Source: Rhodococcus sp. 4CII
GTDB taxonomy: Bacteria; Actinomycetota; Actinomycetes; Mycobacteriales; Mycobacteriaceae
Assembly: GCF_014256275.1 (NCBI RefSeq)
Contig: NZ_JACCFE010000002.1
Span: 6,697,501 to 6,761,500, forward strand
Length of the DNA stretch: 64,000 nucleotides
Reading direction: 5' to 3'
Of the stretch, positions 19,600 through 27,939 are shown piece after piece. Position 1 is the stretch's first letter, and the number at the start of each line of letters is the position of its first letter. The position numbers and the translations under genes are program-made. The notes under the pieces are model-generated. The model was not told where the DNA came from and did no database searches. It saw only the letters and a program-made list of their open reading frames with translations.

Positions 19600-20361
19600 T
19601 CAGTCCGTGACGATGACTGGGTCGCCGATCTTGGCGTTGTCGTAGAACCACCGCGCGTTGTCGGTGCTGAGATTGATGCAGCCGTGGCTGACGTTCTCGT
19701 AGCCCTGGGAGTTCACCGACCACGGCGCGGCGTGCACGAAGATCCCGCCCCACGTGATGCGGGTGGCGTACTCGACGTAGAGCCGGTAGCCCTCCTCCGA
19801 GTCGACCGGGACGCCGTAGGTCGACGAGTCCATGATCATGTCCCGGAACTGCTCGATGACGGGGAACGTGCCGAGCGGCGTCTCGTACCCTGGTTTGCCC
19901 ATAGACGCCGGAATGGTCTGCACGACCTGATCGTTGATGCTGACCGTGAACTGGTGCGTCGTCGTGTTCGCGACCGCGACCAGAGCGTCACCCACCTGGA
20001 ATTGCGATCTGGCGCCCGCGGCCTGAACGGTCACCGCGGTGTGCGCCGGCCAGAAACGGTCGGGCGTCCATTGCAGCGAGTGGTCGTCGATCCAGGAGAA
20101 CCGCCCGGTCACCGGTGTCGATGGGGTGATCTGGACACCGCGTTCGGCGGACGCGCGGTCGGACACCGGTGTCGCGAACCGGATCACGACGGGATGAGCG
20201 ACGCCGACGACCTGCCCGGACGCGGGGGAGAGCGTCGGTGCGATGACTTTTCCGGTGACGGCCGGGGACTGCGCCGACGCGGTGGCGCTCACGGCGCACA
20301 CGGCCAGTGCCGCGAGTACCGAGACGAGAAACAGACGTCCGACGTGCTGCGATCTCCACAT
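19600..20361 (-). CDS. L,D-transpeptidase (YkuD domain), secreted
   Basis: The 253-residue enzyme forms 3-3 peptidoglycan cross-links. From the ATG at 20361 there is a signal peptide (LFLVSVLAALAVCAVSATASAQ, about residues 9-30), an Ig-like domain (SPASGQVVGVAHPVVIRF ... WIDDHSLQWTPDRFWP) and a YkuD catalytic domain with HAAPWS and SHGCINLS, where the Cys is the nucleophile and the His is the general base. Size and domain order match LdtMt1 of mycobacteria. GAAGGG lies ten bases before this start; the upstream ATG at 20394 would add 11 residues ahead of the signal peptide. It diverges from the sigma-factor gene. Confidence 0.92.
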   Translation of the reverse strand: MWRSQHVGRLFLVSVLAALAVCAVSATASAQSPAVTGKVIAPTLSPASGQVVGVAHPVVIRFATPVSDRASAERGVQITPSTPVTGRFSWIDDHSLQWTPDRFWPAHTAVTVQAAGARSQFQVGDALVAVANTTTHQFTVSINDQVVQTIPASMGKPGYETPLGTFPVIEQFRDMIMDSSTYGVPVDSEEGYRLYVEYATRITWGGIFVHAAPWSVNSQGYENVSHGCINLSTDNARWFYDNAKIGDPVIVTD

Positions 20362-20480
20362 GCCGTCCAGCCCTTCAGAGACTGTGAGCGTCATTTCAGT
20401 TAACCACGGCGATATCGGACAGCGGAACCGGGGAAACTGGACCTGTTCCGCGCTGGAGTGGGCCACCGACGGCGCGCCGC

Positions 20481-20507
20481 TGTCACATCGGCCGCGTTTC
20501 GCCGGTC
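20481..20507 (+). promoter_or_regulatory. Candidate ECF41-type promoter of the sigma-factor gene
   Basis: TGTCACA at 20481-20487 is followed after 16 bases by GGTC (20504-20507). As I recall it, the ECF41-group promoter consensus is TGTCACA-N16-CGTC, so the match has one mismatch and exact spacing. It lies 37 bases ahead of the ATG of a sigma factor of this very group, which suggests autoregulation. A further GTCACA/GTGACA inverted pair overlaps the downstream part (20505-20519). Confidence 0.55.
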
Positions 20508-20543
20508 ACAGAGGTGACAGACGAAAACGGAGGGACGTGACCG

Positions 20544-21425
20544 ATGAACGAGAACGACGTGCTCGCGCAGCAGTTCGAGACCCATCGTCCGCACCTGCGG
20601 GCGGTGGCCTACCGGATGCTCGGCTCGCTCAGCGAGGCCGAGGACGCCGTGCAGGAATCCTGGCTGCGCCTGAGTCGCACGGAGACCGATTCGGTGCAGA
20701 ATCTGGGCGGCTGGCTGACCACGGTAGTGGCGCGGGTGTGCCTGAACATGCTGCAGTCGCGCCGGTCGCGGCGGGAAGATTCGCTGGATGCGGCCGTGCC
20801 CGACCCGATCGTGGCCCTGTCGGACGGCAGTGACCCCGAACAGGAGGCGGTGCTCGCCGATTCGGTCGGTCTCGCGTTGCTCGTGGTTCTGGGCACGCTC
20901 ACTCCCGCAGAGCGGCTGGCGTTCGTGCTGCACGACATGTTCGCCGTGCCGTTCGAGGACATCGCCCCGATCGTCGAGCGAACCCCGGTCGCCGCCCGGC
21001 AACTGGCCAGCCGCGCACGGCGTCGCCTGCAGGGGGCGCCCGTTCCCGACGACACCGACCCGGTCCGGCAGCGTGCGGTCGTCGACGCGTTCCTGGCGGC
21101 CGCGAGAGGCGGCGACTTCGACGCACTCGTGTCCGTACTCGATCCGGACGTGGTGCTCCGGGCGGACACCGGCGCACTCCCGGCCGGCGCATCCACGACG
21201 GTGCGCGGCGCGGAGACCGTCGCGGGCCGGGTTCTCGGGTTCGCGCGGTTGGCTCGGTTCGCGCATCCCGCGCTCGTCAACGGGACAGCCGGAGTGGTCG
21301 CGATCTCCGACGGACAACTGCTGTCCGTCCTGGGCGTCACGATCCGGAAGGGGATGATCGTGGAGATCGACATCCTCGCCGACCGGGAGCGTCTCGCCGG
21401 GCTCGTCGTCGAGAACCTCGACTGA
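20544..21425 (+). CDS. ECF41-type RNA polymerase sigma factor with fused SnoaL domain
   Basis: The 293-residue protein has sigma region 2 (RAVAYRMLGSLSEAEDAVQESWLRL, residues about 18-42), region 4 (LTPAERLAFVLHDMFAVPFEDIAPIVERTPVAARQLASRARR, split here over residues 118-160) and a C-terminal SnoaL-like domain (from about 170, VVDAFLAAARGGDFDALVSVL). This layout defines the ECF41/SigJ group, whose C-terminal domain controls activity instead of a separate anti-sigma factor. The linker motif usually WLPEP reads AAVPDP, and the NGxPG-type motif reads VNGTAG, so both are weakened. A good SD (CGGAGGGA) precedes the ATG. Confidence 0.92.
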   Translation: MNENDVLAQQFETHRPHLRAVAYRMLGSLSEAEDAVQESWLRLSRTETDSVQNLGGWLTTVVARVCLNMLQSRRSRREDSLDAAVPDPIVALSDGSDPEQEAVLADSVGLALLVVLGTLTPAERLAFVLHDMFAVPFEDIAPIVERTPVAARQLASRARRRLQGAPVPDDTDPVRQRAVVDAFLAAARGGDFDALVSVLDPDVVLRADTGALPAGASTTVRGAETVAGRVLGFARLARFAHPALVNGTAGVVAISDGQLLSVLGVTIRKGMIVEIDILADRERLAGLVVENLD

Positions 21426-21439
21426 CGAGCCCGCCGGGG

Positions 21440-22909
21440 TTATTTTGCTCGCGCGCCGTCTCCACGGGTGTTGCCGGTCCGCAGCGCGATCAGTGCCGCG
21501 GCGACGAGAAAGATGCTGCCCGCGAGCAGCGCTCGCTCGAACCCGGAGGTGAGTGCCTCGGGCACAGGGGAATTCGCTGCCATCAGGTGCCGGGACTGCG
21601 AGGTCGCGATGGCGGCGAAGATCGCCAGCCCGAGTGCGCTGCCGACCTGCTGGGAAGCGTTCAGCAACGCTGCCGCGAGCCCGGCCTCCTCGGCAGGCAC
21701 GCCCGCATTGGCAGCGGTGGTGACGCCGACGAAGACGGCGCCGAGACCGAACGACACGATCATCAGCCCCGGAAGCAGATCCGTGAGATAGGAACCGTCG
21801 ACGGGGATGCGGGACAGTAGGTACAGGCCCGCCGATGCCACCAGAGCGCCCACGACGATGACTGGGCGGGTTCCTGTCCGGGTGAGCAATTGGGACGAGA
21901 TCCCCGCGGCGACGGCGACACCCAGACAGAGCGGAAGGTAGGCCGCACCGGTCTGCATCGGGGAGTACCCGAGAACATTCTGCATGTACAGGGTCAGGAA
22001 GAAGAACATCGCGAGCAGGCCGGCGAAGGAGATCAGCCCCGTGACATTTGCCGCCGCCAGGCCCTTGATTCGGAAGATCGACAGCGGCAGCAGTGGATGG
22101 GTGCTGCGCTGTTCGTTCAGCAGGAACACGGCGATCAGCAGGAACGCTCCGACGAACTCGCCGATGGTGCGGGCGGCACCCCAGCCCTGGTCCGGTGCCT
22201 CGACCAGGGCATGGACGAGGAGCAGCACTCCGGCGGTGCCGACCACGCCGCCGACGACGTCGAAGTTTGCGAACCCGGCGCGCCGCCGGTCGCCGGGAAT
22301 CAGCGCATAGACCGCGGGCAGCACGAGAACGCACGCCAGCGGGTTGACGAACAATACCCACCGCCAGCCCGGACCCTCCGTCAGCAGGCCACTGAGAAAC
22401 ACGCCGACCGCGGACGCGAGACCGCCCACTCCGGCCCAGACGCCGAGCGCGGTATGACGTTCGGGGCCCTCCTCGAACGTCGTCGTGAGGATCGACAGGG
22501 CGGCCGGAAGCATGAGCGCGGCACCGACTCCCTGGGCGAGCCGGGCGCCGATCAGAACTTCCGCGTTGGCGGCGAAACCACCGATCAGCGAAGACAATCC
22601 GATGACGACGGTGCCGGTGACGAGGACGCGACGGCGACCGAGCAGGTCGGCGAGGCGACCGCCGAGCAGCATGACACCGCCGTACGTGAGGAGATAGGCG
22701 CTCGGCACCCACTGCAGTTGCTGCACCGAGAAGTCGAGGTCGGCGCGTATGTCGGGCAGGGCGATGTTGACGATGGAGGCGTCGACGAAGTCCAGAAAAG
22801 CAACGGCGCACAACAATGTCAGGGTGAGTCTGCCGCGGGTGGTGGAGAGAAACGGGGGTGCCGACGCTCCGTGTCGCGACCCGGACGTGCCGGTGATCGA
22901 GATGTCCAT
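21440..22909 (-). CDS. MFS multidrug exporter, DHA2 (14-helix) family
   Basis: The 489-residue membrane protein contains the family motifs FLDFVDASIVNIALPDI (motif D1, in helix 1), LLGGRLADLLGRRRVLV (motif A) and LAQGVGAALMLPAALSI (motif C, antiporter). About 14 hydrophobic helices can be counted, as in QacA/LfrA-type drug:proton antiporters. The ATG at 22909 has AGGAAGG nine bases upstream; longer frames are not needed. It converges on the ECF41 gene (14-base gap), so it is not in its operon. Substrate unknown. Confidence 0.88.
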   Translation of the reverse strand: MDISITGTSGSRHGASAPPFLSTTRGRLTLTLLCAVAFLDFVDASIVNIALPDIRADLDFSVQQLQWVPSAYLLTYGGVMLLGGRLADLLGRRRVLVTGTVVIGLSSLIGGFAANAEVLIGARLAQGVGAALMLPAALSILTTTFEEGPERHTALGVWAGVGGLASAVGVFLSGLLTEGPGWRWVLFVNPLACVLVLPAVYALIPGDRRRAGFANFDVVGGVVGTAGVLLLVHALVEAPDQGWGAARTIGEFVGAFLLIAVFLLNEQRSTHPLLPLSIFRIKGLAAANVTGLISFAGLLAMFFFLTLYMQNVLGYSPMQTGAAYLPLCLGVAVAAGISSQLLTRTGTRPVIVVGALVASAGLYLLSRIPVDGSYLTDLLPGLMIVSFGLGAVFVGVTTAANAGVPAEEAGLAAALLNASQQVGSALGLAIFAAIATSQSRHLMAANSPVPEALTSGFERALLAGSIFLVAAALIALRTGNTRGDGARAK

Positions 22910-23064
22910 GTCGAGGCCTTCCTGTGCACGAGATCCCTGGGGGGAGACGCCGGATCGTGCGGCGTCACCGTGTATGACCGGCCGCAGGGCGACGATGTGA
23001 CCGCGCCGGCGCCGAGTCGCGAGTACTGTCGGAACCCGGCAGGTCACGGCAACGGGAGGCTGGC

Positions 23065-23505
23065 ATGGCTGGACGGTTCGAAGGCACTGTGGTGATCAAT
23101 CGGCCCATCGAGGAAGTGTTCGAGTACCTCGCTGCCGGAGTCAACGACCGGGACTTCAGCCCGCGGGTGCAGGAAATCGTGAAGAAGACCGACGGCCCGC
23201 CCGGAGTCGGAACCGTGTTCGCCAGCACCGTGAAGGATGCCGGGATGACCACGAAGCGGGAGTTCGAAATCACCGAATTCGAGGCACCGCGGAAGATCCG
23301 CTGGGCCGAGCGTTCGAAGAACACCGTGACCGCGAAGGAAGGCGGTTACGATCTCGAACCGTCGGGCGCAGGCACCAAGGTGACGATCTTCAACGTGCTG
23401 GAAGGCCACGGCATCGGAAAGCTGATCGCGCCCCTCGCGCTTCGGGCGGCCCGCAAGGACGCACCCGATTTCGCGCAGCGGATCAAGGCCGCAGCCGAGA
23501 AGTAG
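23065..23505 (+). CDS. SRPBCC (START-like) family protein
   Basis: The 146-residue protein begins FEGTVVINRPIEEVFEYLAAG and continues with the beta-helix pattern of polyketide-cyclase/dehydrase-like lipid-binding folds; IRWAER and VTIFNVLEG are typical inner strands. Such proteins bind hydrophobic ligands, but the ligand cannot be predicted. It faces the TetR gene (six-base gap, convergent) and diverges from the MFS gene with 155 bases between them; GGGAGGC precedes the ATG. Confidence 0.8.
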   Translation: MAGRFEGTVVINRPIEEVFEYLAAGVNDRDFSPRVQEIVKKTDGPPGVGTVFASTVKDAGMTTKREFEITEFEAPRKIRWAERSKNTVTAKEGGYDLEPSGAGTKVTIFNVLEGHGIGKLIAPLALRAARKDAPDFAQRIKAAAEK

Positions 23506-23511
23506 CGGGTG

Positions 23512-24147
23512 TCACGGCGCCGGAACGACCAGCGCCAGAACCTGATCGACGTGCGCCGCGAGAGCGTCCGCAGCGCCGCTGTCGCCGGACAGATGCCTCG
23601 CGAGGCTCTGCTGGAACAGTCCGTCGAAGACGGCGTACAGGGTGGACGGTGCGAGGGTGACCGGACGTCCCGCCAGTTCCGCATACCGGGACACGATGCG
23701 CCAGATCATGTTTTCCAGGCTCTGGTCGATCGCGGCGACATCTGCGCGGAACGATTCCTCGAACAGCGACTGCGAGCGGAGGTCGTACCAGAGGCGGTGC
23801 ATGGACGCCTCGTCGCGGAGCGATTCCACCAGCACCCGGCCGAACCCCGCTCTCAGCTCCTCGGGAGTCTGCGCCGTGGCGACCACGCCGTCGTAGCGGG
23901 TGACGCAGTGCGCCTTGTAGTGGCGGACGCAGTGCGTGATCAGATCGACCTTGTCGCTGAAGTAGTAGTGCAGGACGCCGTGGGAGAACGCGGAGTTCTG
24001 CGCGATCTCGCGAAGGCTGGTGCGGGCGTAGCCCAGTTCCGAGAGGGTCTGCAACGCGGCCTCGGCGAGCTGATCGCGGCGCTCGGCGAATTTGTCGACC
24101 TGGCGGCGGGAGACCCGGTCGGCGTTCTTCTCGGCGACGGGTGTCAC
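23512..24147 (-). CDS. TetR-family transcriptional regulator
   Basis: The 211-residue protein has an N-terminal helix-turn-helix (ALQTLSELGYARTSLREIAQ ... VLHYYFSDKVDLI, residues about 29-70) and a ligand domain with a TetR_C_6/BetI-like character. The start GTG 24147 has AGGAAG about six bases upstream. It is divergent from an SDR-saccharopine-ligase operon, with a cluster of matching inverted and direct repeats in between, so it most likely represses that operon and itself. The inducer is probably the substrate or CoA ester handled by the operon. Confidence 0.9.
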   Translation of the reverse strand: MTPVAEKNADRVSRRQVDKFAERRDQLAEAALQTLSELGYARTSLREIAQNSAFSHGVLHYYFSDKVDLITHCVRHYKAHCVTRYDGVVATAQTPEELRAGFGRVLVESLRDEASMHRLWYDLRSQSLFEESFRADVAAIDQSLENMIWRIVSRYAELAGRPVTLAPSTLYAVFDGLFQQSLARHLSGDSGAADALAAHVDQVLALVVPAP

Positions 24148-24207
24148 GGCGTTCTTCCTGTTCGGCTCGCGAGGTCCAGCACGGTGTGGCTCAGTGTAGC
24201 CCGGGTT

Positions 24208-24281
24208 CCTTGACGACTGTGTAACAAAAACTTGACAGTCGTCAAGGGAATTCTTGACAGTCGTCCAAAGTCGAATACTCT
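24208..24281. promoter_or_regulatory. TetR operator cluster and overlapping divergent promoters
   Basis: Three related sites lie between the TetR gene and the SDR gene. CTTGAC-AGTC-GTCAAG (24231-24246) is a palindrome; CTTGACAGTCGTC repeats at 24253-24265, exactly 22 bases on (about two helical turns); and TTGACGACTGT (24210-24220) is the exact inverted copy of ACAGTCGTCAA (24235-24245). The rightmost copy contains a perfect -35 TTGACA (24254-24259) with TACTCT 16 bases later. On the minus strand TTGACG (24244-24239) is followed after 16 bases by TACACA. The binding protein is inferred to be the adjacent TetR. Confidence 0.75.
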
Positions 24282-24357
24282 GTGATCCACACCACAGTGC
24301 GGCTTCGGGCCCGCGACGTGGTTTCCGCGAATCGTCTCGGTACGAAGGCAGGTCGGA

Positions 24358-25161
24358 ATGAGCGTGTGTGATCTTGCAGGACGGAAAGCGCTGGTCACCG
24401 GGGGTGCGAAAGGTCTGGGGGCCGGCATGGCCACCGCACTCGCCACCGCCGGGGCGGCGGTGATGATCGGTGACGTCCTGGAGGACGAAGGGCGCGCGAC
24501 TGCCGATTCCATCGGGAAGTCCGGTGTCGAGACCGGATTCGTACAACTCGACGTCACCGACGACGGCAACTGGGAGCGTGCCGTCGCTGCCACCATGGAG
24601 CAACTCGGCGGACTCGACCTCCTCGTCAACAACGCGGGCATCGAGATCTCGTCACTCGTGGTCGACATCGACCCCGCTGACGTCCGCCGGATGTGCGACG
24701 TGAACATCCTCGGTGTCGCACTCGGTCTGAAGCACGGCCTGCGCGCCATGCGTCCCGGGGGCGTTGCCGGTGCTGGCGGTTCGATCGTCAACGTCTCCTC
24801 GGTGGCCGCGACGATCCCGTTTCCCGGCATCGCCGGGTACTCCGCCACGAAGTCCGCCGTCGACCGCCTGACCCGGGTGGCGGCCCAGGAGTCCGGGAAA
24901 CTCGGGTACGGCGTACGCGTGAACTGCGTGTACCCCGGGCTCGTCGCCACCGAGATGGGGCTCGGCCTGGCGGCGGACATGGAGAGGCTCGGACTGTGGC
25001 CCAGCGCCGACGCCGCGGTCGCCGACGTGATCGGCCTCACGCCACTCGGGCGACTCGGTGAGGTCGCGGACATCGCGGACACCGTCGTCTTCCTGGCCTC
25101 CGACGCCGCCCGTTTCGTCACCGGCATCGGCCTGCCGGTCGACGGTGGCATGGGCATGTAA
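24358..25161 (+). CDS. Short-chain dehydrogenase/reductase
   Basis: A 267-residue classical SDR. It has the NAD-binding TGGAKGLGAG (near residue 15), NNAG (NNAGIEIS), the Ser of NVSSVAAT, the catalytic YSATK and the C-terminal FVTGIGLPVDGGMGM. The conserved Asp after the second strand (IGDVLEDEG) suggests NAD preference. It is the first gene of a TetR-controlled operon; the next gene begins 41 bases later. Substrate unknown, but the neighbouring CoA ligase suggests a hydroxyacyl or alicyclic alcohol intermediate. Confidence 0.9.
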   Translation: MSVCDLAGRKALVTGGAKGLGAGMATALATAGAAVMIGDVLEDEGRATADSIGKSGVETGFVQLDVTDDGNWERAVAATMEQLGGLDLLVNNAGIEISSLVVDIDPADVRRMCDVNILGVALGLKHGLRAMRPGGVAGAGGSIVNVSSVAATIPFPGIAGYSATKSAVDRLTRVAAQESGKLGYGVRVNCVYPGLVATEMGLGLAADMERLGLWPSADAAVADVIGLTPLGRLGEVADIADTVVFLASDAARFVTGIGLPVDGGMGM

Positions 25162-25202
25162 CCGATCTCCCCGCACCCATCTCATCTTTCGAAAGGCACG
25201 TC

Positions 25203-26324
25203 ATGACCGACAAGAAACCCGTCATCGTCTACGGAGTCTCCGGATACACGGGACGACTCGTGTGTGAGTATCTGCGGGAGTTCGCCATTCCGTTCGTCGC
25301 CGCAGGCCGGGACAAGAAGCGGATCCAGGAAGTACTCGACCGCATCCCCGGACTCGACACCGTCGACCACGAGGTGGTCGAGGTCGAGCACACCGTCCCG
25401 GCGCTGACCGAACTGTTCAGTGGGGCACGGGTGGTCAGCAACATGGTCGGCCCGTTCATCAAACACGGCGCCGTCGTCGTGGAGGCGGCCCTCGCCGCAG
25501 GATGCCATTACACCGACACGACCGGTGAGCAGGACTGGGTTCTGGACGTGCAGGCGAAGTTCGGCGACAAATACGCAGAGAAGGGCCTGTTGCTGTCTCC
25601 CGGCGTCGCGCAGATGTACACGACCGGCGAGATCGCCGCGAACATCGCACTGGAGACGCCGGGGTTGGACACACTCGACATCCTGGTGCTGTGGAAGGGT
25701 TTTCCCACCTACGCGTCCACGCAGACGATCTTCACGATCCTCAAGGCCGACTGGTACTACCTGGAGCAGAACCGGTACGCGAAGTGGGACCCCGGTACCA
25801 CATTCGACGTCGTCGTTCCGGGACAGCACCAGATGGCGCTCGCACTGCCCTGGGGCGGCACCTGCCATCCGGTGTGGTTCAAGGACGATCCGCGGGTGGC
25901 CAACGTGAAGGCGGCAGGCGGTGTGTTCGATCGCTCCGTGATGGAGGGCGTCGTCGCGACGCAGAAGATGGTCGAGGAGCAGATCAAGACCCTCCCGGCG
26001 GACGAGCAGGACGCGGCGCTCGCGGAGATCGCCGGTTCCGTGCAGGCCGGGATGCCGCCGCGGGAGAACCCGCGGGTCAACACCTCCCTCGACTCCGTGT
26101 ACGCGTCGGGGCCGCTGGGTCGTGCGCACTGCGTCATCCACGGCAACTGCAATTACAAGCAGACCGGCCTCCTGCAGGCGTATGCCGCGTACTCCCTGCT
26201 GCAACAACCGCCGAAGAAGACCGGCCTCGCGTCGGCATGCCAGGCCTTCGGGCACCGCGAACTCCTGGGGATCCTGCGCAGCTTCGGCCTCGTGATGGAG
26301 CCCGTCCTCACCGTGCAGAAATGA
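25203..26324 (+). CDS. Saccharopine dehydrogenase-like NAD(P)-binding protein (DUF5938-like)
   Basis: The 373-residue protein opens with a Rossmann motif (VIVYGVSGYTGRLVCEYL, residues 8-25) and the segments VVSNMVGPFIKHGAVVVEAAL and CHYTDTTGE that are typical of saccharopine-dehydrogenase-like and trans-acting enoyl reductase proteins. The C-terminal half (WYYLEQNRYAKWDPG, FGHRELLGILRSFGL) is not familiar to me as an enzyme domain. A good SD (GAAAGG) precedes the ATG. Operon context (SDR upstream, acyl-CoA ligase downstream) suggests a reductase step in a lipid or terpenoid-like pathway. The reaction is not known. Confidence 0.75.
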   Translation: MTDKKPVIVYGVSGYTGRLVCEYLREFAIPFVAAGRDKKRIQEVLDRIPGLDTVDHEVVEVEHTVPALTELFSGARVVSNMVGPFIKHGAVVVEAALAAGCHYTDTTGEQDWVLDVQAKFGDKYAEKGLLLSPGVAQMYTTGEIAANIALETPGLDTLDILVLWKGFPTYASTQTIFTILKADWYYLEQNRYAKWDPGTTFDVVVPGQHQMALALPWGGTCHPVWFKDDPRVANVKAAGGVFDRSVMEGVVATQKMVEEQIKTLPADEQDAALAEIAGSVQAGMPPRENPRVNTSLDSVYASGPLGRAHCVIHGNCNYKQTGLLQAYAAYSLLQQPPKKTGLASACQAFGHRELLGILRSFGLVMEPVLTVQK

Positions 26325-26355
26325 TCGACCCGGCGGCTTCGAGGAGGACCGCACG

Positions 26356-27876
26356 ATGCGCTTGACCGACTACCTCGACAAGGGTGCCTCGCTCGGTCCA
26401 GCGGCGCCGTGCCTGACAATGGGCGACCGCACACTGACGTACGCGGACGTCCAGCACCTGAGCCGCCGCGTCGCGGCGGCTCTGGCGCGGTCGGGGATCG
26501 CCCCGGGCGACACGGTCGCCATCCTGTCCGGCAACGACCCGACCGCGTTCTCCTGCGTGTTCGGGATCAGCCGGGCGGGGGCGGTGTGGTGCCCGATCAA
26601 TCCGAGGAACGAGGCGGCGGAGAATCGGGATCTGCTCGACCTCTTCGACTGTCGCTGCCTGATCTTCCAGAAAGCGTTCGCGCCCTTGGTCGATCGGATT
26701 CGCGACCAGTTGCCGTTGTTGACGACGTTCGTGTGTCTGGGCGGTGACGAGGACTACGCCCACTCGTTCGACGACTGGCTGGGCACGGACCTCCTCGACG
26801 CCGATCCCGTCGACGACCTCGCCATGATCGTCGGGACGGGCGGGACCACGGGTCGGCCGAAGGGGGTGATGCTCACCGACCGGAACATCGAGACCATGTC
26901 CGCGCTGACCTTGATGAGCTACCCGTTCGAGGGCAGACCCGTGTATCTCGCCCTCGCGCCGCTGACGCACGCGGCCGGTGTCTTGTGCTTTCCGATCCTC
27001 ACACTCGGCGGGCAGGTGGTCATCATGCCCTCGCCCGACCTGGGGCAGTTCCTCGCCCACATCGGCCGGGAACGCGTCACCCACACCTTCCTGCCGCCGA
27101 CCCTGATCTACATGCTGCTCGACCACCCCGACCTGCAGAACACGGAATTGGGTTCGCTGCAATGCTTCTGGTACGGCGCGGCGCCGATCTCGCCGACACG
27201 GCTCGAGGAAGCGATGACCCGGATCGGGCCCGTGATGGCCCAACTGTTCGGGCAGAGCGAGGCGCCGATGATGATCGCGACCATGGCGCCGAAGGATCAT
27301 TTCCACGCGGACGGCTCGGTCGCGACCACCCGGCTGAGCTCCGCGGGCAGGCCCTCCCCGCTGGTCACGGTTGCGATCATGGACGGGCAGGGGACGCTGC
27401 TCCCGGCCGGCGAGCGGGGCGAGGTGGTGGTGCGCAGCTCACTCGTCATGAGGGGGTATTACAAGAATCCCGTTGCGACGCAGGAGGCGTCGGCACACGG
27501 CTGGCATCACACGGGCGACATCGGGTATCTCGACGACGACAACTTCCTGTACATCGTCGACCGGGCCAAGGACATGATCATCACCGGCGGATTCAACGTC
27601 TACTCCGTCGAGGTGGAACAGGCGCTCATGGCCTACCCCGGGGTGCAGGACTGCGGCGTGATCGGGCTTCCCGACGAGAAGTGGGGGGAACGTGTCGTTG
27701 CCGTCGTCCAGTCGCGGGCCGATTCGCAGATCGCGGCCGACGAACTCACGGCGTTCGTGAAGGCACGCATCGGCAGCGTGAAGACCCCGAAAGAGATCCT
27801 GGTCTGGCCCGATCTGCCCAGGTCCAAACTCGGGAAGGTCCTCAAGAACGAGATCAAGCAGCAACTGCTCGGGTAG
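26356..27876 (+). CDS. Acyl-CoA synthetase (AMP-binding family)
   Basis: The 506-residue ligase activates a carboxylic acid to its CoA ester via an acyl-AMP. Motifs: the P-loop-like VGTGGTTGRPKGVML (near residue 158), the acyl-pocket segment FGQSEAPMM (near 297), the ATP-binding HHTGDIGYLD and RAKDMIITGGFNVYSVEVE, and the catalytic Lys in SKLGKVLKNE near the C-terminus. It resembles FadD3/FadD13-like or aryl/acyl ligases, without a clear substrate. It follows the previous gene by 31 bases with GAGGA upstream and ends the operon. Confidence 0.92.
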   Translation: MRLTDYLDKGASLGPAAPCLTMGDRTLTYADVQHLSRRVAAALARSGIAPGDTVAILSGNDPTAFSCVFGISRAGAVWCPINPRNEAAENRDLLDLFDCRCLIFQKAFAPLVDRIRDQLPLLTTFVCLGGDEDYAHSFDDWLGTDLLDADPVDDLAMIVGTGGTTGRPKGVMLTDRNIETMSALTLMSYPFEGRPVYLALAPLTHAAGVLCFPILTLGGQVVIMPSPDLGQFLAHIGRERVTHTFLPPTLIYMLLDHPDLQNTELGSLQCFWYGAAPISPTRLEEAMTRIGPVMAQLFGQSEAPMMIATMAPKDHFHADGSVATTRLSSAGRPSPLVTVAIMDGQGTLLPAGERGEVVVRSSLVMRGYYKNPVATQEASAHGWHHTGDIGYLDDDNFLYIVDRAKDMIITGGFNVYSVEVEQALMAYPGVQDCGVIGLPDEKWGERVVAVVQSRADSQIAADELTAFVKARIGSVKTPKEILVWPDLPRSKLGKVLKNEIKQQLLG

Positions 27877-27939
27877 CCCGCTCGCAACGCGGGGGATACG
27901 GAACGTGGGTTTCGCGGCGACGGGCGATACTGTCGGGTG

